A DNA stretch of 64,000 nt from Scedosporium boydii. Its lineage: Eukaryota > Ascomycota > Sordariomycetes > Microascales > Microascaceae. The notes below the pieces were generated by a model. The model saw only the letters and a program-made list of their open reading frames with translations. It had not been told where the DNA came from and searched no databases. A program made the translations under genes and the position numbers. The stretch's first letter is position 1. Every line of letters starts with the position of its first letter. The stretch spans positions 62,001-126,000 of the forward strand of contig NJFT01000077.1 in the NCBI GenBank assembly GCA_002221725.1, given 5' to 3'. This document shows positions 25,400-37,280 of the stretch, piece by piece.

Positions 25400-28300
25400 T
25401 CACGGCCCCATCCGTGAGGGAAGGTCAACAACCACGTCGCACTCGGCAAGCATCTCCACCCTATGCGCAATCATAATCACCGTCCTGCCTCTCAATCGGG
25501 TGAAGGATGATCTGGCTCCTCCTTCCGGGACTCCTGTCACGGAATCCTTGCCCCTCAGAAGCACCTCCCTAAGCTTTTCCTCCGTAGCATGGTCGACGGC
25601 GCTGGTAACCTCATCGAGAAGGATGAGCTTGCTATCTTGTAAAAGGGTCCGGGCCAGACAGAAGAGCTGAAGCTGGCCTGCCGACAGGGGCAGCAATTCC
25701 ATCTTCGCAGAGAGAATACCGGCGAGTGTTTGTGAATCTAACTGCCGAGGTGCATCTTCCTGGGCAAGGCCACCACTTCCCTCAGTCCTAGCGGGCTTAG
25801 CCTTGTTCACGCTCGGGATTGTCGCCGTGATGTGCGCCATGAGACCCACTGCTTCCAGAGCCGATGCTAGCTCGGCATCGTTTATGTGGCTTGCGTCTCC
25901 GCTTAGGTTCTCTCGGATACTTGCATGAGGCGGGAAGAACGGATCCTGGGGAATGGTGGTGATGCGCTCTCGTAGGGTTTGCAACGGGATGCGTGAGATG
26001 TCGATGCCGTCAATAAGGATGCGTCCCGAGCGTAGGCTGAGCATGCGTAGCAGACCGAGGAAAACTGTTGATTTGCCGCTACGATGGTCAGTAAATGGTT
26101 CAGCGGATCAAGACTAGCCGAAATGATCGAGAAGGGTCTGCTCACCTCCCTGTGCGCCCTGCAATGCCGACCCTCTGCCCAGGCGCAACCTCGAGAGAAA
26201 ATCCATCTAGCACTGGCGGACCATCACTGTTGTACACTGTCAGAATACGACTATAGCCCACAAAAAGGGATAAAGCTGGGAACATACTCGTAACCCACAG
26301 TGATGCTCTCGATCTTAACAGCTCCTGCGGAGGGCCAATCCGCTGATAGTTCTGTTCTTTCATCCGGTTCATAATCTTCCGATGCCAATCCAGTGACATA
26401 CTCCTTAACTCTAGCCACAGCTCCAAGTGAGGTTTCAAGTTCAGTATAAAAGAAGATGAACTGCGCCAGGTTCTGGCTAAACCCGAGAATATTCACCATC
26501 GCCACTCCCAGCGCCGCGCCGCTTGTGCTCCCACCACCCTGAAACTGCGTTGCGAATGAAACAAGAACAACCGCGAGTCCCGCAACAAGAAGGTCAAGCA
26601 CGAGGTTCAACCATCTCTGGATGCAATATAGGAGATAGACCGGGCGCTGAGAGTCGTCTAACCGCCCACTAAACTTGCGCTCAAAGGCGTGGCGCCAGCC
26701 GAAAGCACGGACGGTGGCTAGCCCTTCTATTGTTTCTGTGAGAGCCGTATAGAGCGGTGACTTCTGCTCTAGATCAAGGTGCCTGAGTTGGCGGGATGTG
26801 CAGAGATACACTTTCTGTAGGACCCATGTGCAGAAGATAAGGAAGGGAATGATGGCCGCGAAGTAACCCGAGCCGAGGGAGATGAGGGCCAGTTGGGTGA
26901 TGCAAAGAAGAATTGCTATAACCTTGTTAGCTTTTCCCGGCAGCCAAGTATCATTGGAAGCAATATTTACTTGTAATGACCCGCATGGAGCAAACAGGAA
27001 GTATGCCTGCAACGTAGGCCATGTCTTGGCTGAACCTGTAGAGGCCAGAGCCATTAGCATCAATATTTGGTCAAGACGATCTCGGATAAGTGAGTACCTA
27101 TTTATAATGACTCCAGAGTCTGTAGTTGTGAAAAACGACAAAGGGGCCCTATGCCCATGTTAGTGAGATCCCCACCTCCAAGAAGGTGGCTTCAACTCCT
27201 ACCGAAAGACAGCATCTAGAAGTTGTTGATGCATAGCAGCTGAAGAGACGGGAAGGATAACAAGCATCATCCAGCTACAAATGTTAATAATTCATCAGCC
27301 GGAATCACCCAGGAATAGGCGTACATACTAGAAAGAGAGAAGACTAAAAGTAAGAGCACTCAATCCAAATGCGAAATAAACTCCTATGAACGGCCCGATC
27401 TCAATAGCTTTATCATCAGCATACCAGTGAAGCCAGATCTCTGAGAAATATGGGTTAGCTGTGTCAGAAATATCGGGGTTGAAAGGGCAGACCTACGCGA
27501 GAACTTGGAGCAGAATGCAAATACAGTTGCAATTCCAACCGATACTACAGCTCTCCAGACCCCCATCGATTTAAAGTAGAACGAATAACACGCCCAATCG
27601 CCAGTCTGTCTAGCAGTGTCCCCCTGATTTGCCGCCTGGTCGGGATCACTTCTTGGCTTGTTGGATTGGACTGGGCCCTTTCCTCCACTGAGACTGGGGG
27701 TAGGCTCTGTAGGGCCGATTCCGTCAGGTTCACCACAAGGTCTCTTGAGGAGAGTCTGCACGAATCCTGGCACTGCTTTCAAGTCATCAAGTGTTCCCCG
27801 TAGAGTAGGTCCATCTCTGTCGAGGACAACGATTTGATCTGCGGAATGAAGATGATAGGCTTGAGCTTTATATTAGCGGCCTCCTTCGCCGGGATAAGGT
27901 GTAAAGCCCGGACTTACGGGTATTGGTGGCCATAACCACAGTCGTGCCGTGTTGTCTAAAGAGGCCTGTTCTCGAGAGAAGGGTGGCGAATACCCTCTTT
28001 TCAGTATGAGAGTCAAGCGCACTCAACACATCATCCAGGACTATAACTTTCTTCCTCGAATATACAGCTCTAGCAAGTGCCTAATAGCCATTGTTAGTTT
28101 TGGCCATGTCTGGAAGAAAGCTCGCTAGATGTATCCAATAGACTTACTAGGCGCTGTTTCTGTCCTCCACTCAGCGAGAGCCCAGCGGACCCAATAAGCG
28201 TCCCGTCCTGGTTGGGAAACCTTGATACGTCCTCGTCCAACGCACAGCAACTTTTTACCGTGTCATACCATTTTCTATCATATTCATATGGGCCGATTAT

Positions 28301-30691
28301 GTTATCCCGAATGGTAGCGTTTACAAGCCAAGGCGGAGCCTGTTGGCAGTACGCAACTTCGGTGTCCGCCAGATACAGAGTTCCAGATGTCGGCTCGAGA
28401 CCTCCAATGATAGATCGTAAGACGGTCGTTTTACCAGAGCCAACTGGCCCAACGAGCATAAGTACCGACCCCCTCTCAATCGATAGACTTAGATCCTTCA
28501 CGATGGGCATAGCGGCATCGGCCCCATATCGGAGGGTGACGTCAGTAAAGGAAATTGCAGGAGATCTCCTCACTTGAGCAGGTGAACCCGGCTTTCCAAA
28601 GCTGGCATTGTGAGGGGGGACCTGGAGACTACCCTCAGTAGTGGAATGTCTAACCGAAAACTGTGCTTGACGCCGAAATTCAACCTGGCCATCACGCAAG
28701 AGATAATCTTGGATTCGATTCACGCATCCGAAGGACGCTGTAAACGAAGGAATTGCAGTCAGAAGGTTCGTCAATGGTCCCGTCAGTAGCTCGAGCAGAG
28801 ACAACGTGGTGAAAGCCCGCGTGGCGCTTAGGCCTTCTTCAGACTTGTACTTCGCCGAATAAAAGAAGATTAAAAATACGAGAGGCGCCGAGATTTCTTT
28901 GGGAACAGCACCTGTTTTCTGATTAACTCGTCATCCACAAAGGCGGATCCTATCGACCTTACCTAGGAGGTTCATGATGGCAATGAACCACCGGAACTTC
29001 ACAGACTTTTCCAGTTCGTATACACGAGCACCCTGAAGCCCTTTCCCAGTGGTTGGGCCGAGTCCCATCATCTTGACGGAGCGCATATTACGGATAACGG
29101 CGGCCGTCGAGGCAACTCGAGTTTGGATAGCCTGGTTCCATGCCTTCAGGTACGTAGGCATAAAGCGAGCGATGGTCGAACTACCAACCGTGCATACTTA
29201 AGGACACAGCAGACTTAGCAATAGTCGTGCTATTTTATTCTTGGCAATTAGAACGGTTACCCACCTAGGGCGAGTAAGGTTGGAGCAACACAGGCCCAGC
29301 CGACTTCCCGCGCCATGAGAAAAACTGCTACGGCGATTTCTATGGGGCATGCCCAAAGATCGAATGCCTTTTGTGTTGTGAGCGCTATCCGGTCGACATC
29401 GGTGCTCATCAGCGTTAGTGCTGCTGATGACTTGGCGGAATCACAAGGAAGGCGAAGAGTCTGGCTGTAGATGACGGAGACTAGAGAGCCCCGGATCATG
29501 GTAATTACGCGGTGAAGGAGGTAATTGTACCATCCATTGGATATCTAGCTCTTGCCTGTTATTTTTCTGCGGCTCCAGTGCCTAGGCGACATCATAACTC
29601 ACAGATATCCCCAGGTAGATGATCACAGTAGCTCCAACTAAACCATAGCCGTTGTTCTCGGGTCTTTCTTCAACTGGAGTTTGGATATAACTGATCGCCG
29701 CCTTGATCAAGAACGGCTGCGCATAGTTAAATCCCATTAGGGCTAGCCTGGGAACTGCTGGGAGAAGCAGGGGACGTTTGAGAGCAGACCAAATGACCGT
29801 AAATAGAGCCCATTTATTGCTCTTGTTTGCTATAGTTGCGCATTCATTGTTAGTGGAGTTTGACACAGCAGATGAAAGAGCTAATCGACACCAACAAGTA
29901 TTCCATGATTCCATCATCTTATTTCCAAGTCTTTCTGACGACATGTCACTCCCAATGTCGTCGAGATCCTGAAGCGACAAGATATCACGCAGCCCCTTCA
30001 GAAATAACGGGTTAAGCCACCAGAAAAAAGACCTCGCATAGATTCCGCTCACTTCCTCAGGGCAGCTCTTCTCTAATCTCGTAACAGGTGATTTCTTCTG
30101 TGCTTCGAGGACCAGCTGGATGAATTTGATGGCGACTCCAACGGTGAACCCTGCGCAAAGACTAAGAGGGCAGCGCCGCAGCCACAAACTGCGTGTGGTA
30201 GTAACATCGAAGAGGAAGGTGAAGAAAAGGAATATGCCAAGGATGGAAGAGGGTCGACGTGAGCGAGTGTGCTCATAATGCGACAAGGGGATGACGGTAA
30301 GCGCTGCGACGAAAGATAGGACTGCAGAGGGAATAGATAGTCTTGTACGTGGAGTAGAAGCAAGACTCGAGAGAACTAAGAGGGCCAGTTGTAATGAGAC
30401 GTATATGGAGGCATTCACCTTTCCAGAAACTTGTGTAAGCGGGTGTACATATTGGGAGAAAAATTGTCCGTGACCTACCAACTTCGCGGCGTAGAGCGCA
30501 TCTTTAGATACGATGAGCTCTTTCCGAGATAGACGACGATAACGCGCGAGGCACGAAAGCAGAATGAGGACACATGGTGGTATAACAAGCACAGCTTGTT
30601 CAAAGAAAAGGGTAAAGTCAAACCCTCCATAACAAGACGAGGGAACTACCGCCAAGAGGGAGCCATCGAATCCATCACAGGAAGCAGTCAT
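25400..30691 (-). CDS. Full-length ABCC-type (MRP-like) ABC transporter
   Basis: Fourteen minus-strand exons joined in frame give 1504 aa: 30691-29896, 29829-29603, 29544-29265, 29196-28963, 28911-28148, 28080-27918, 27859-27497, 27440-27329, 27274-27203, 27148-27098, 27035-26971, 26915-26288, 26226-26146 and 26078-25400. Order: hydrophobic N-terminal TMD0-like segments, TMD1, NBD1, TMD2, NBD2. NBD1 has Walker A GPVGSGKT (about 667-674), signature LSGGQKQRL and Walker B VIVLDDV with Asp in place of the catalytic Glu. Its H-loop position reads ATNT, with Asn instead of His. NBD2 has GRTGSGKS, signature LSAGQ, LILLDEV and IAHR, so it is the competent site, as usual in ABCC proteins. The protein stops soon after the H-loop, a short tail for the family. 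ABCC exporters move drugs, conjugates or metabolites across the plasma or vacuolar membrane. No biosynthetic cluster surrounds it, so the substrate is unknown. Confidence 0.92.
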
Positions 30692-31367
30692 CCTTGTTCG
30701 AAACCCCAGGTCGAGTTGCTACTTAGTTGGCTAGTTAACAAGGCAAAATGTAAAATATCAACGTGGAATTCAAATACGAGTATCCATAGGAAGAAGGGTA
30801 AGCAGAAATAAGCATCCATATTATCATATAAAATGCCCAGGAGTATTATATAAACCTAACCGCTATATCTCTCTGCGGTCGTCGCCTCCGCACCTTTTCT
30901 TATCATTGTGCCGTTGTCACACAATCCTGCAACGCTGCAGGAACTTGGGGTCTGCATTTTGGCGTTGGGTGTGCCATGTTGAGGTCAGGCTTGAAACGCG
31001 AAGAATCGAAGGATTGTTCCAAAGGGTTGGATCATCAATGTTGGAGGGGTCGACGGCTGGACCAACACTTTCAAAGTTCCTCCCAGCCGATGTTGATTTG
31101 TGGATACAGTTAACAGGAAGGCCAAAGCTGAAGCTGGAGGCTTGTGAGGTTACTCGATATTGCAATTGATGCGATGGTTCAGTTAGAGTGAGCGAGGGAA
31201 GGAGCCATCAAAATGCTGGCTTTGCTTACATAGCTCACTAAGACACCCCGCCACCAGGCATTTTTCCAGTGAATAACCACACACTTACTTCCAGGATCAA
31301 CCAAACTTCGCGATCCCACCCCAAAAACGAAACCACAATAAATTCAATCCCCAAATTATCAGACAAG
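30692..31367. other. Divergent promoter region, ABC transporter and J-protein genes
   Basis: A 676-bp spacer between divergent start codons. Apart from the TATA-like string noted separately, I see no gene or repeat. Confidence 0.5.
30844..30854 (-). promoter_or_regulatory. Possible TATA element of the ABC transporter gene
   Basis: On the minus strand the string TTTATATAATA lies about 155 nt upstream of the transporter ATG. The spacing is plausible for a fungal TATA box, but single AT-rich words are common here. Confidence 0.25.
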
Positions 31368-32126
31368 ATGTCTGAGCAACGAAACATCAACGAACTCCTA
31401 GCTTTAGCTAAGGACTATGCGACAAAAGAAATTGATCTATACGACCTGCTCGCCGTCGCCACCGATGCATCGGACAAAGAAATCCACCGCGGCTGGCGTC
31501 GCCAGAACCTGCTGCACCACCCAGACAAAACGCGCGAAGCCTTCGACCCCGTCATTTACGAACGGATCGGCCATGCAAAGGACATCCTTATGGAGCCTGC
31601 TGCGAGGCAGGCCTACGACTCGGCGATGGGCGCAGCGGCGCGCAAGAAGGCCGAGAGAGAGAGGATGGACAGAGAAAAGCGCCGGTATATTGATGAGCTG
31701 GAAGCGGCGGAGAAGATGGCCAAGTTGAAGAAGGAGGAAGAGGCTGAAAAATTACGAGAGTTGGATCGCGAGCGAGAGAGGCTGCGACAAGAGGGCATCA
31801 AGAAAAGAGAGCAAGAGGACAGGGAGTGGAAAGAACGGATGGAGAAGGAAAGGATGGGACCGTCGCTTGATGAACAAGAGGCTGAGATTCTGGCAAAGAT
31901 GGCTGCCAAGGCCCAACGGCGGGCGGAGAAGGCGCAAAAGAAAGCCGATAAGGCCGCCGCGAAAGGGGTCGAGAAGCCGACGCCTAAAGTCGCGTCATAC
32001 TACTACTCTACGGATCCCAGCCTAAGTTATGAGGAAAAGGTCGCCGGAGTTATGGCCAAGCTCCGTGCTCGACAGAAGGAGAGAGACGAGCGGAAACAGG
32101 CGCAAGCAGATGCTATCATGACTTGA
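31368..32126 (+). CDS. J-domain (DnaJ-like) protein
   Basis: Intronless, 252 aa. The J domain spans about residues 20-90 (EIDLYDLLAV..., then NLLHHPDKTREAF), with the HPD tripeptide that stimulates Hsp70 ATPase. Almost all of the rest is a highly charged coiled coil rich in Lys, Glu and Arg (about 90-205). A short C-terminal block follows, SYYYSTDPSLSYEEKVAGVM. There is no zinc-finger or Gly/Phe region, so it is a class III J-protein. The layout resembles small nuclear J-proteins such as Cwf23/DNAJC17, but no RRM is present and I do not assign it to that family. There is no signal peptide, so it is probably nuclear or cytosolic. I chose ATG 31368 over an in-frame ATG at 31269 because the upstream part is low-complexity leader. 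Confidence 0.88.
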   Translation: MSEQRNINELLALAKDYATKEIDLYDLLAVATDASDKEIHRGWRRQNLLHHPDKTREAFDPVIYERIGHAKDILMEPAARQAYDSAMGAAARKKAERERMDREKRRYIDELEAAEKMAKLKKEEEAEKLRELDRERERLRQEGIKKREQEDREWKERMEKERMGPSLDEQEAEILAKMAAKAQRRAEKAQKKADKAAAKGVEKPTPKVASYYYSTDPSLSYEEKVAGVMAKLRARQKERDERKQAQADAIMT

Positions 32127-32816
32127 ATGATCTGAGACGACACGACACGTCACCTTACCCACGATTTCTCGGTTGAGAGTCGACATGGGAGCGACCCGCG
32201 CCCCCGATCCCCAGAGTGCCAATTTTGGGTACCCCCTACGACAACGTTAGGATTACCCAGGGAAGGATGAGGCATCGGCGACGCGGATTTGTTGCTGTGA
32301 ATGCGCGCACTGGGCACGTTCAAAGCGAGATTAGAAAGGAAACTAGGACGGCAAGCTTCACGACTTGTATTACCAACCCCAAAAGTGTTTTACACCAAGG
32401 CGTTTGATGGATTTAGATACCCCATAGACAATAATAGTAGCGGCAACAATGTCAGTTTTAACTCTGGTCAGGCACATGCCCTGGCATCTGATTACAGCGC
32501 ATTAATCAAGGTTAAACTGTGTTCGGAGATCGTTTCTCTCAACATTGCGCAGTAGATGTTGCCATACCTCTCAAACAATGTGCTTCTTTAATTGCGCCGA
32601 GATCTACTTTTCAAGATATCCCCATTATATTAATAGATGGTGGAGGATCGCATAGTTTCCACAGCGGCTGTGATCGCTGCCTTTCTCTAGCTTACCGCAA
32701 CACGAAGCCTCGCTGTCTTCTTTGCCACCCCATAAGTAGCTTGTACCTCTCACTCATCTTGATCACCATCCGCCCATCCATTGCTGCTTATTCTCTCTTC
32801 CTCATGGTCCGGCAAA
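32127..32816. other. Intergenic region
   Basis: A 690-bp spacer between two plus-strand genes, presumably the J-protein 3' end and the hydrolase promoter. It becomes pyrimidine-rich just before the hydrolase ATG. No other feature is seen. Confidence 0.5.
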
Positions 32817-34232
32817 ATGAAAAAGACCCTGTTGCTATGCTTTATCCACGGATTCAAGGTTCGTCATAACTCGCCTCTCCGAACACATGCCCCGCCATGA
32901 TCGTCACATCTACCCCGCGTCATTCCGCGTTTGAGTGAAGGACTAACTCAGTGTGAACTTATCATGACAGGGCGGCGAGTCCACCTTTGGCGATGACTAC
33001 CAATTCACCCGTAGCCTGCGCGACAGTATCGCTAAGCAACTACCAAAAATAAACGTCAAGGTTCTCGTCTACCCGAAATATGAGACCAGAGGTGATCTGG
33101 GAGAATGCGTCAGCCGCTTCCGCGATTGGTACGTAAACTCCCCTTCGATTCCACACGAGAGTCATTCGTTAACTTATTCATCTAGGCTCCTTGAGAAGGT
33201 CATTGATATTGAAGTTGAGACTGGTACCGCCTCACCCACTATTGACCCTTCTGTCCGAACCATCTTAATCGGCCATTCCATGGGTGGCATTGTCGCCGCC
33301 GACACAGTCATCAACCTCACTTCTGAGAAACCCATCCTTCCAGAGACCACCGGCCAAGACCTGCCCTCCCCATCCCTGCATAGCCTAATGTTTCCCTACA
33401 TCCAAGGCGTCCTTGCCTTCGACACCCCTTACCTCGGCATCTCACCCGGCGTGGTCGCCCACGGCGCCGAAAGTCATTACAACACAGCGACCAACGCCCT
33501 CGCCCAGATCAACAACCTCTGGGGTACCGGAAAACCCACAACCGCAACCTCAGCCTCCTCCGCCGGCCTCAAAGCCCTTCCGGCTCCGCCCATCGGCAAC
33601 GCCGCAGCCGCGGCACCGGCCCAAAGCGGCTGGGGCAAATGGGGCCGTGTTGCCATGTACGCGGGCGCGGGCGCCGCCGCCCTCGCCGCAACCTCTGCCG
33701 CGGCATACGTGAATCGCGACAACATCACCCAGGGCTTGGGATGGGTTTCTTCCCATCTTGAGTTCGTAGGGTGTCTTGCGCGCGCCGAGGACCTTAAGCG
33801 GAGGGTGGCGCATCTGGTGCGCGCGTCCGAGGAGCTTGATTTCGGCTTTGCGAACTTGTACACGAGGCTTGGGGTGGCAGCTGGGTCGAAGAATGTGCCG
33901 GGCGTAGCGGGGTCTGTGTTTGGGAGTCAGAGGACGTTTTGTAACCTGCCGAGTCGGATGGCGGCGGGAACGTGGAAGGAGGCCGTGAATGATAAGGCGT
34001 CCGACGAGACTATTGCGCATATGAGTAGGTTCTATGTATCGCCCCCTCCGCTTTATTATCGAGTGCCGATAGCTTCTAACAATGAACAGGTATGTTTGAG
34101 CCGAATAACAACCCCGGGTATAATGCTCTCTTAAAGGATGCGACAGAACTCGTCGTGACTTGGACTAGGAATGAGTGGTATGAGTCGAGCTCTGAACCGC
34201 AGGCCGACCGGGGAGATGCCGCAATAAATTAG
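32817..34232 (+). CDS. DUF676-type alpha/beta-hydrolase with glycine/alanine-rich membrane segment
   Basis: Four exons (32817-32858, 32971-33128, 33186-34024, 34090-34232) with introns of 112, 57 and 65 nt encode 393 aa. The short first exon supplies the oxyanion-side strand LLLCFIHGFKGGESTFGDD. The nucleophile elbow is GHSMGG (Ser near residue 97), typical of DUF676/PGAP1-like serine hydrolases. The strands before it (VKVLVYPKYETRG) and the phrase GVLAFDTPYLGISPGVVAHG are typical of this fungal group. A Gly/Ala-rich hydrophobic stretch (about residues 212-235, AMYAGAGAAALAATSAAAYV) could cross or associate with a membrane. The C-terminus restores MFEPNNNPGYNALLKDA after the last intron. The substrate is unknown, perhaps lipid or ester. 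Confidence 0.9.
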
Positions 34233-34554
34233 AGAAAATGTCCTCATACCAAATTTGGATACCACGGCAAAGGAAGTTCGACTTCATCTCCGGAATCTTG
34301 TGATGGGAGGATTTGTCTGGAGGAATTGTTTTAGCCTCGAGATGGGCGGACATTGTGAATTTACCATGAAAACTGTTCGATATTTTCTGGAAAACGAACG
34401 AGTGCATCCATAGTATTACATTATGTAGCAATAATCTAAGTATCAACACAAAGATACCAAGTATTATTACATCTAGATTTCATGTTCTAGGCGAAGCTCC
34501 TCTTCTCCGGCCCCTTCTGTTCATCAAAGCATAACATTTATGGCGTCAGCTCAA
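34233..34554. other. Convergent spacer
   Basis: 3' flanks of the hydrolase and dehydratase genes. Nothing else is seen. Confidence 0.6.
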
Positions 34555-35366
34555 TTACTCCGCCTTGGTTTCCTTCAAAGACTTCATAACCTTGCTCCGC
34601 TGCTTCATCATATGGGTGTAAAGGATATACGACCCTAATCACATCAAGTCAGCATGCCCATTCATTTTCGAAGCATTCGAGAATTGCGCAGACGGTAACT
34701 CACCGGGAACATAGATGGCAAGAATAGCATAAAGCGCTAGGGGGAGAAGAGGGTGCAAGGCTCTCGCCGGTTCAATGGCCTTGTACACTAGCCACGCCTC
34801 ACTGGAGATGCCCATGGGATAGAGCACATAGAATGTGTTGTACCTCAACCACCGGAGTCCCTCGGGCTGATGTCCATCCAAAGTAAGCACAAAGTAGAAG
34901 TATCGGATCACTTCGGTGACGCTCCATGCGATCAGCATAGTCGAGTAGACGGGGCTATCGGCGACTTCTGGGAAGGGGTAGACAATGCCCCAGACGAGAA
35001 GGTAGCGGGAGGCGACTTGCATAACAGTTGTCAAGACGGAGGAACGGACGACTCCTGGAGCAACGCAATTCCCGGGTTAGCAGGCTTACAGTCGCCCTCG
35101 TAGCGAGGGTGAGAGAAGAACGAAGACATACCCAATGCGGCATGAAGAATTTCGAGGCCGGCTAATGTCTGCGTCCAGCGCACCCAGTCTCCTATTTCGG
35201 GGTAAACAGACGAAGGCCCCTGCATGCCATTGATGAAACCTGTGCACACAAGAAGGACCCCCCACGCAACTGTAGAGATGAGGTTGTAGAAGATGAGGTA
35301 GACGAGCTTGAGTCCGGATGGCCCCTTCTTCACCCCCTTGGGGGCATTCTTCGAGCTGTCGGCCAT
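34555..35366 (-). CDS. phs1: Very-long-chain (3R)-3-hydroxyacyl-CoA dehydratase Phs1
   Basis: Three minus-strand exons (35366-35132, 35054-34704, 34634-34555; introns 77 and 69 nt) encode 221 aa, the usual size of Phs1/HACD proteins. The enzyme performs the third step of the ER fatty-acid elongation cycle, dehydrating 3-hydroxyacyl-CoA to trans-2-enoyl-CoA for sphingolipid and very-long-chain fatty-acid synthesis. It is polytopic (about six hydrophobic segments, the first being LVYLIFYNLISTVAWGVLLV). The catalytic Tyr and Glu lie in YNTFYVLYPMGISSEAWL. The family motif LEILHAALGVVRSSV is completed by the first splice junction. The last exon ends in a lysine-rich cytosolic tail (KSLKETKAE), compatible with ER retention. 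Confidence 0.96.
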
Positions 35367-36194
35367 TCTGGAGACGGTTTGGGAAGCGCGTAAACTGGGC
35401 GATGTGATTATGTGGTGTCGAAGTCGTCAAGATGAGACGCTGGCCACAAAAAATTGAAAGCAAGCCGCTCAGATGGAATGTTGAGCCCGGATGTACGGAG
35501 CTCTGAAAATGCGTTCTCATGGTAGCTTCATCAAAGCTCTGCTCCACGTGACTTGGAACCGCGACCGCGATTGAACGGTTCTATTTTTATATTTCAGTGG
35601 GAGAATTTACCATTGGTAATTTGATCTTGACATTTTCTCAGGCGCCATCTGATAATAATGGGCGCCCATAATAATTAGTATCACCAGCGAAGATTCGTGT
35701 ATGTTTTTTTCTGCTATTTGTCTGGGTGCTGGTTCCTATCAACCCAACCCGTCAACTTGTGCTATTTACGAGATGTGTGGGACACCTAGCCCTTGCTTTT
35801 CGACATTCCGATTTTGTGCTTCATTCATCTCCCAGGCGAAATTTCCAAAACGAAGTGTTATCCCACGAGCCTCGTGGTCAAGCAGCTGAGCTTAAAGCTC
35901 CCTTGTTTACACGTGCTCCTAATCATTTCTAGCGGCGCAACAATCACCAGGCTATGCGGTTCATCATTTAGATGGAGATTTATACGCGAACATGCACGGG
36001 TTAAGATATGTTATGGAGAGTGGATAATGGTCGTGGTGTCTATTTTGATGTGTTTCCGTTGTATGACCCTTCGTGTGTGAGCTTCTAGCTCCTTAGAATT
36101 GAGGGGATCTCTATGTCATGACATTTCGTTTCTTCGCCTCCTCCTTAATGCAGAAAATATACACAGCTGTTTTGTACATTCCGAGTCCCGTTCC
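35367..36194. other. Spacer between Phs1 and Iba57 genes
   Basis: An 828-bp spacer holding the Phs1 promoter and the Iba57 3' end, both on the minus strand. Several overlapping chance frames occur on the plus strand and none is recognisable. Confidence 0.5.
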
Positions 36195-37280
36195 TTAGTC
36201 TCGGTAACCAACTAGGCCCTGCCTCAACCACTCTGGCGCAAAGGCCTTCACCTTCACAGACTTGCCGTCAGTCGTATCAACCTTGAACTCGGTGTCGGGC
36301 GTGAAAGTCGGATTGATCGGCATATCGGGGGGATGAGGGGGGACCACATCCGTCATGGCGGAGAGTCTGCAAACCGCGATTCCGACATTGCCAATGCCCG
36401 CTATCCACTTGCCGGGCTTCCTATCTCGTCTGCTAGGCTTCTCGCCTTCCTTCCATATCTTGTCGATTGCGGTATCGTTGGGTATATCGGTCGCGGATAC
36501 GGCGTCGGTCTCTGGCTTGTACTCGAGAGCCTCTGGTGTTGGTCCATCGTACAGCACGCAGGGCAGTACTCTTTTGTGCACTATCCCCAAATACTTCGTC
36601 CTCGCTTGCAGTTCCTGGCCGACATAACAGCCCTTCTGGAAGTTAACTCCCCCGAGAAGTTCCATGTTGTATTCGAGCGGAAGGGCGTGCTCCATAGGAA
36701 TCTCATCCTGGCCCTCCGCTACGCCTTGTAGATATCTCCGAAGGCGATATGAATCCTCGCCGACTTCTCCCAGGTCCACCCCGGGCGCCTTGTCACCTCT
36801 GGCGAGCAACCGGTACCCCAGAGCGGCCAATCTAGGATCCTGAGAGAGCACTTCGCCTTCCCCTAACTTGCCCTCGATTGACTTGATCGCCTGTCCTCCT
36901 GCGTCATCCCAAAGATGATAAACGCTCAGCTCCTCCGGCTCCACGACCCTCATCGCGAACTTCGCCCTAAGTTTGTAGAATCTGAGCCTCTTCACCAATT
37001 TCGAAGCTTCATTGCCATCCACCTCAACGAGGTAATCCGGCATCTCTTGACTTCGGTCCTGCGGCGGCCGCGGATACACCAAAATGTCGTGCTGTACCCT
37101 CCCCTGCGGCGTGAAGAAGCCGGAATACACCGCTCCGTCCCCGGGGATGAGTTTGCCGTCGCGGGTTAGAATGGCCGCCGACATCATGCCTTGCAGGAAC
37201 TTGGCGGCATCGGGGCCGGAGAGTGAGAGGAGCCGCCGTGAAAGGCGAGCTATGCCCGCCCTTGCGTTCTGCACTGTCAT
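36195..37280 (-). CDS. iba57: Iba57/Caf17 mitochondrial Fe-S assembly factor
   Basis: Intronless as read; 361 aa from the only in-frame ATG (37280). Iba57 is a folate-binding YgfZ/GcvT-like protein that acts late in mitochondrial iron-sulphur assembly with Isa1/Isa2 to build [4Fe-4S] clusters for aconitase-type and radical-SAM enzymes. Family signatures are LSLSGPDAAKFLQGMM, FFTPQGRVQHDILVYP, and the hallmark KGCYVGQE with its conserved Cys (FQKGCYVGQELQARTKYLG). The frame stays open for 36 more codons upstream, with an Arg/Lys-rich, acid-free look (KRFLSQFRIQFAKRQ) that resembles a mitochondrial presequence, but no in-frame ATG precedes the next stop. A missed upstream exon or a start further 5' is likely, and the N-terminus is unsure. 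Confidence 0.88.
   Translation of the reverse strand: MTVQNARAGIARLSRRLLSLSGPDAAKFLQGMMSAAILTRDGKLIPGDGAVYSGFFTPQGRVQHDILVYPRPPQDRSQEMPDYLVEVDGNEASKLVKRLRFYKLRAKFAMRVVEPEELSVYHLWDDAGGQAIKSIEGKLGEGEVLSQDPRLAALGYRLLARGDKAPGVDLGEVGEDSYRLRRYLQGVAEGQDEIPMEHALPLEYNMELLGGVNFQKGCYVGQELQARTKYLGIVHKRVLPCVLYDGPTPEALEYKPETDAVSATDIPNDTAIDKIWKEGEKPSRRDRKPGKWIAGIGNVGIAVCRLSAMTDVVPPHPPDMPINPTFTPDTEFKVDTTDGKSVKVKAFAPEWLRQGLVGYRD

Noticed and set aside
25400..30691. ABC transporter as a broken pseudogene
   Set aside because: The many separate frames join perfectly through 13 canonical introns into one 1504-aa protein with all core motifs.
25400..32126. Secondary-metabolite cluster around the ABC transporter
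   Set aside because: Neighbours are a WW protein, a J-protein and housekeeping genes; no synthase, oxidase or cluster regulator is present.
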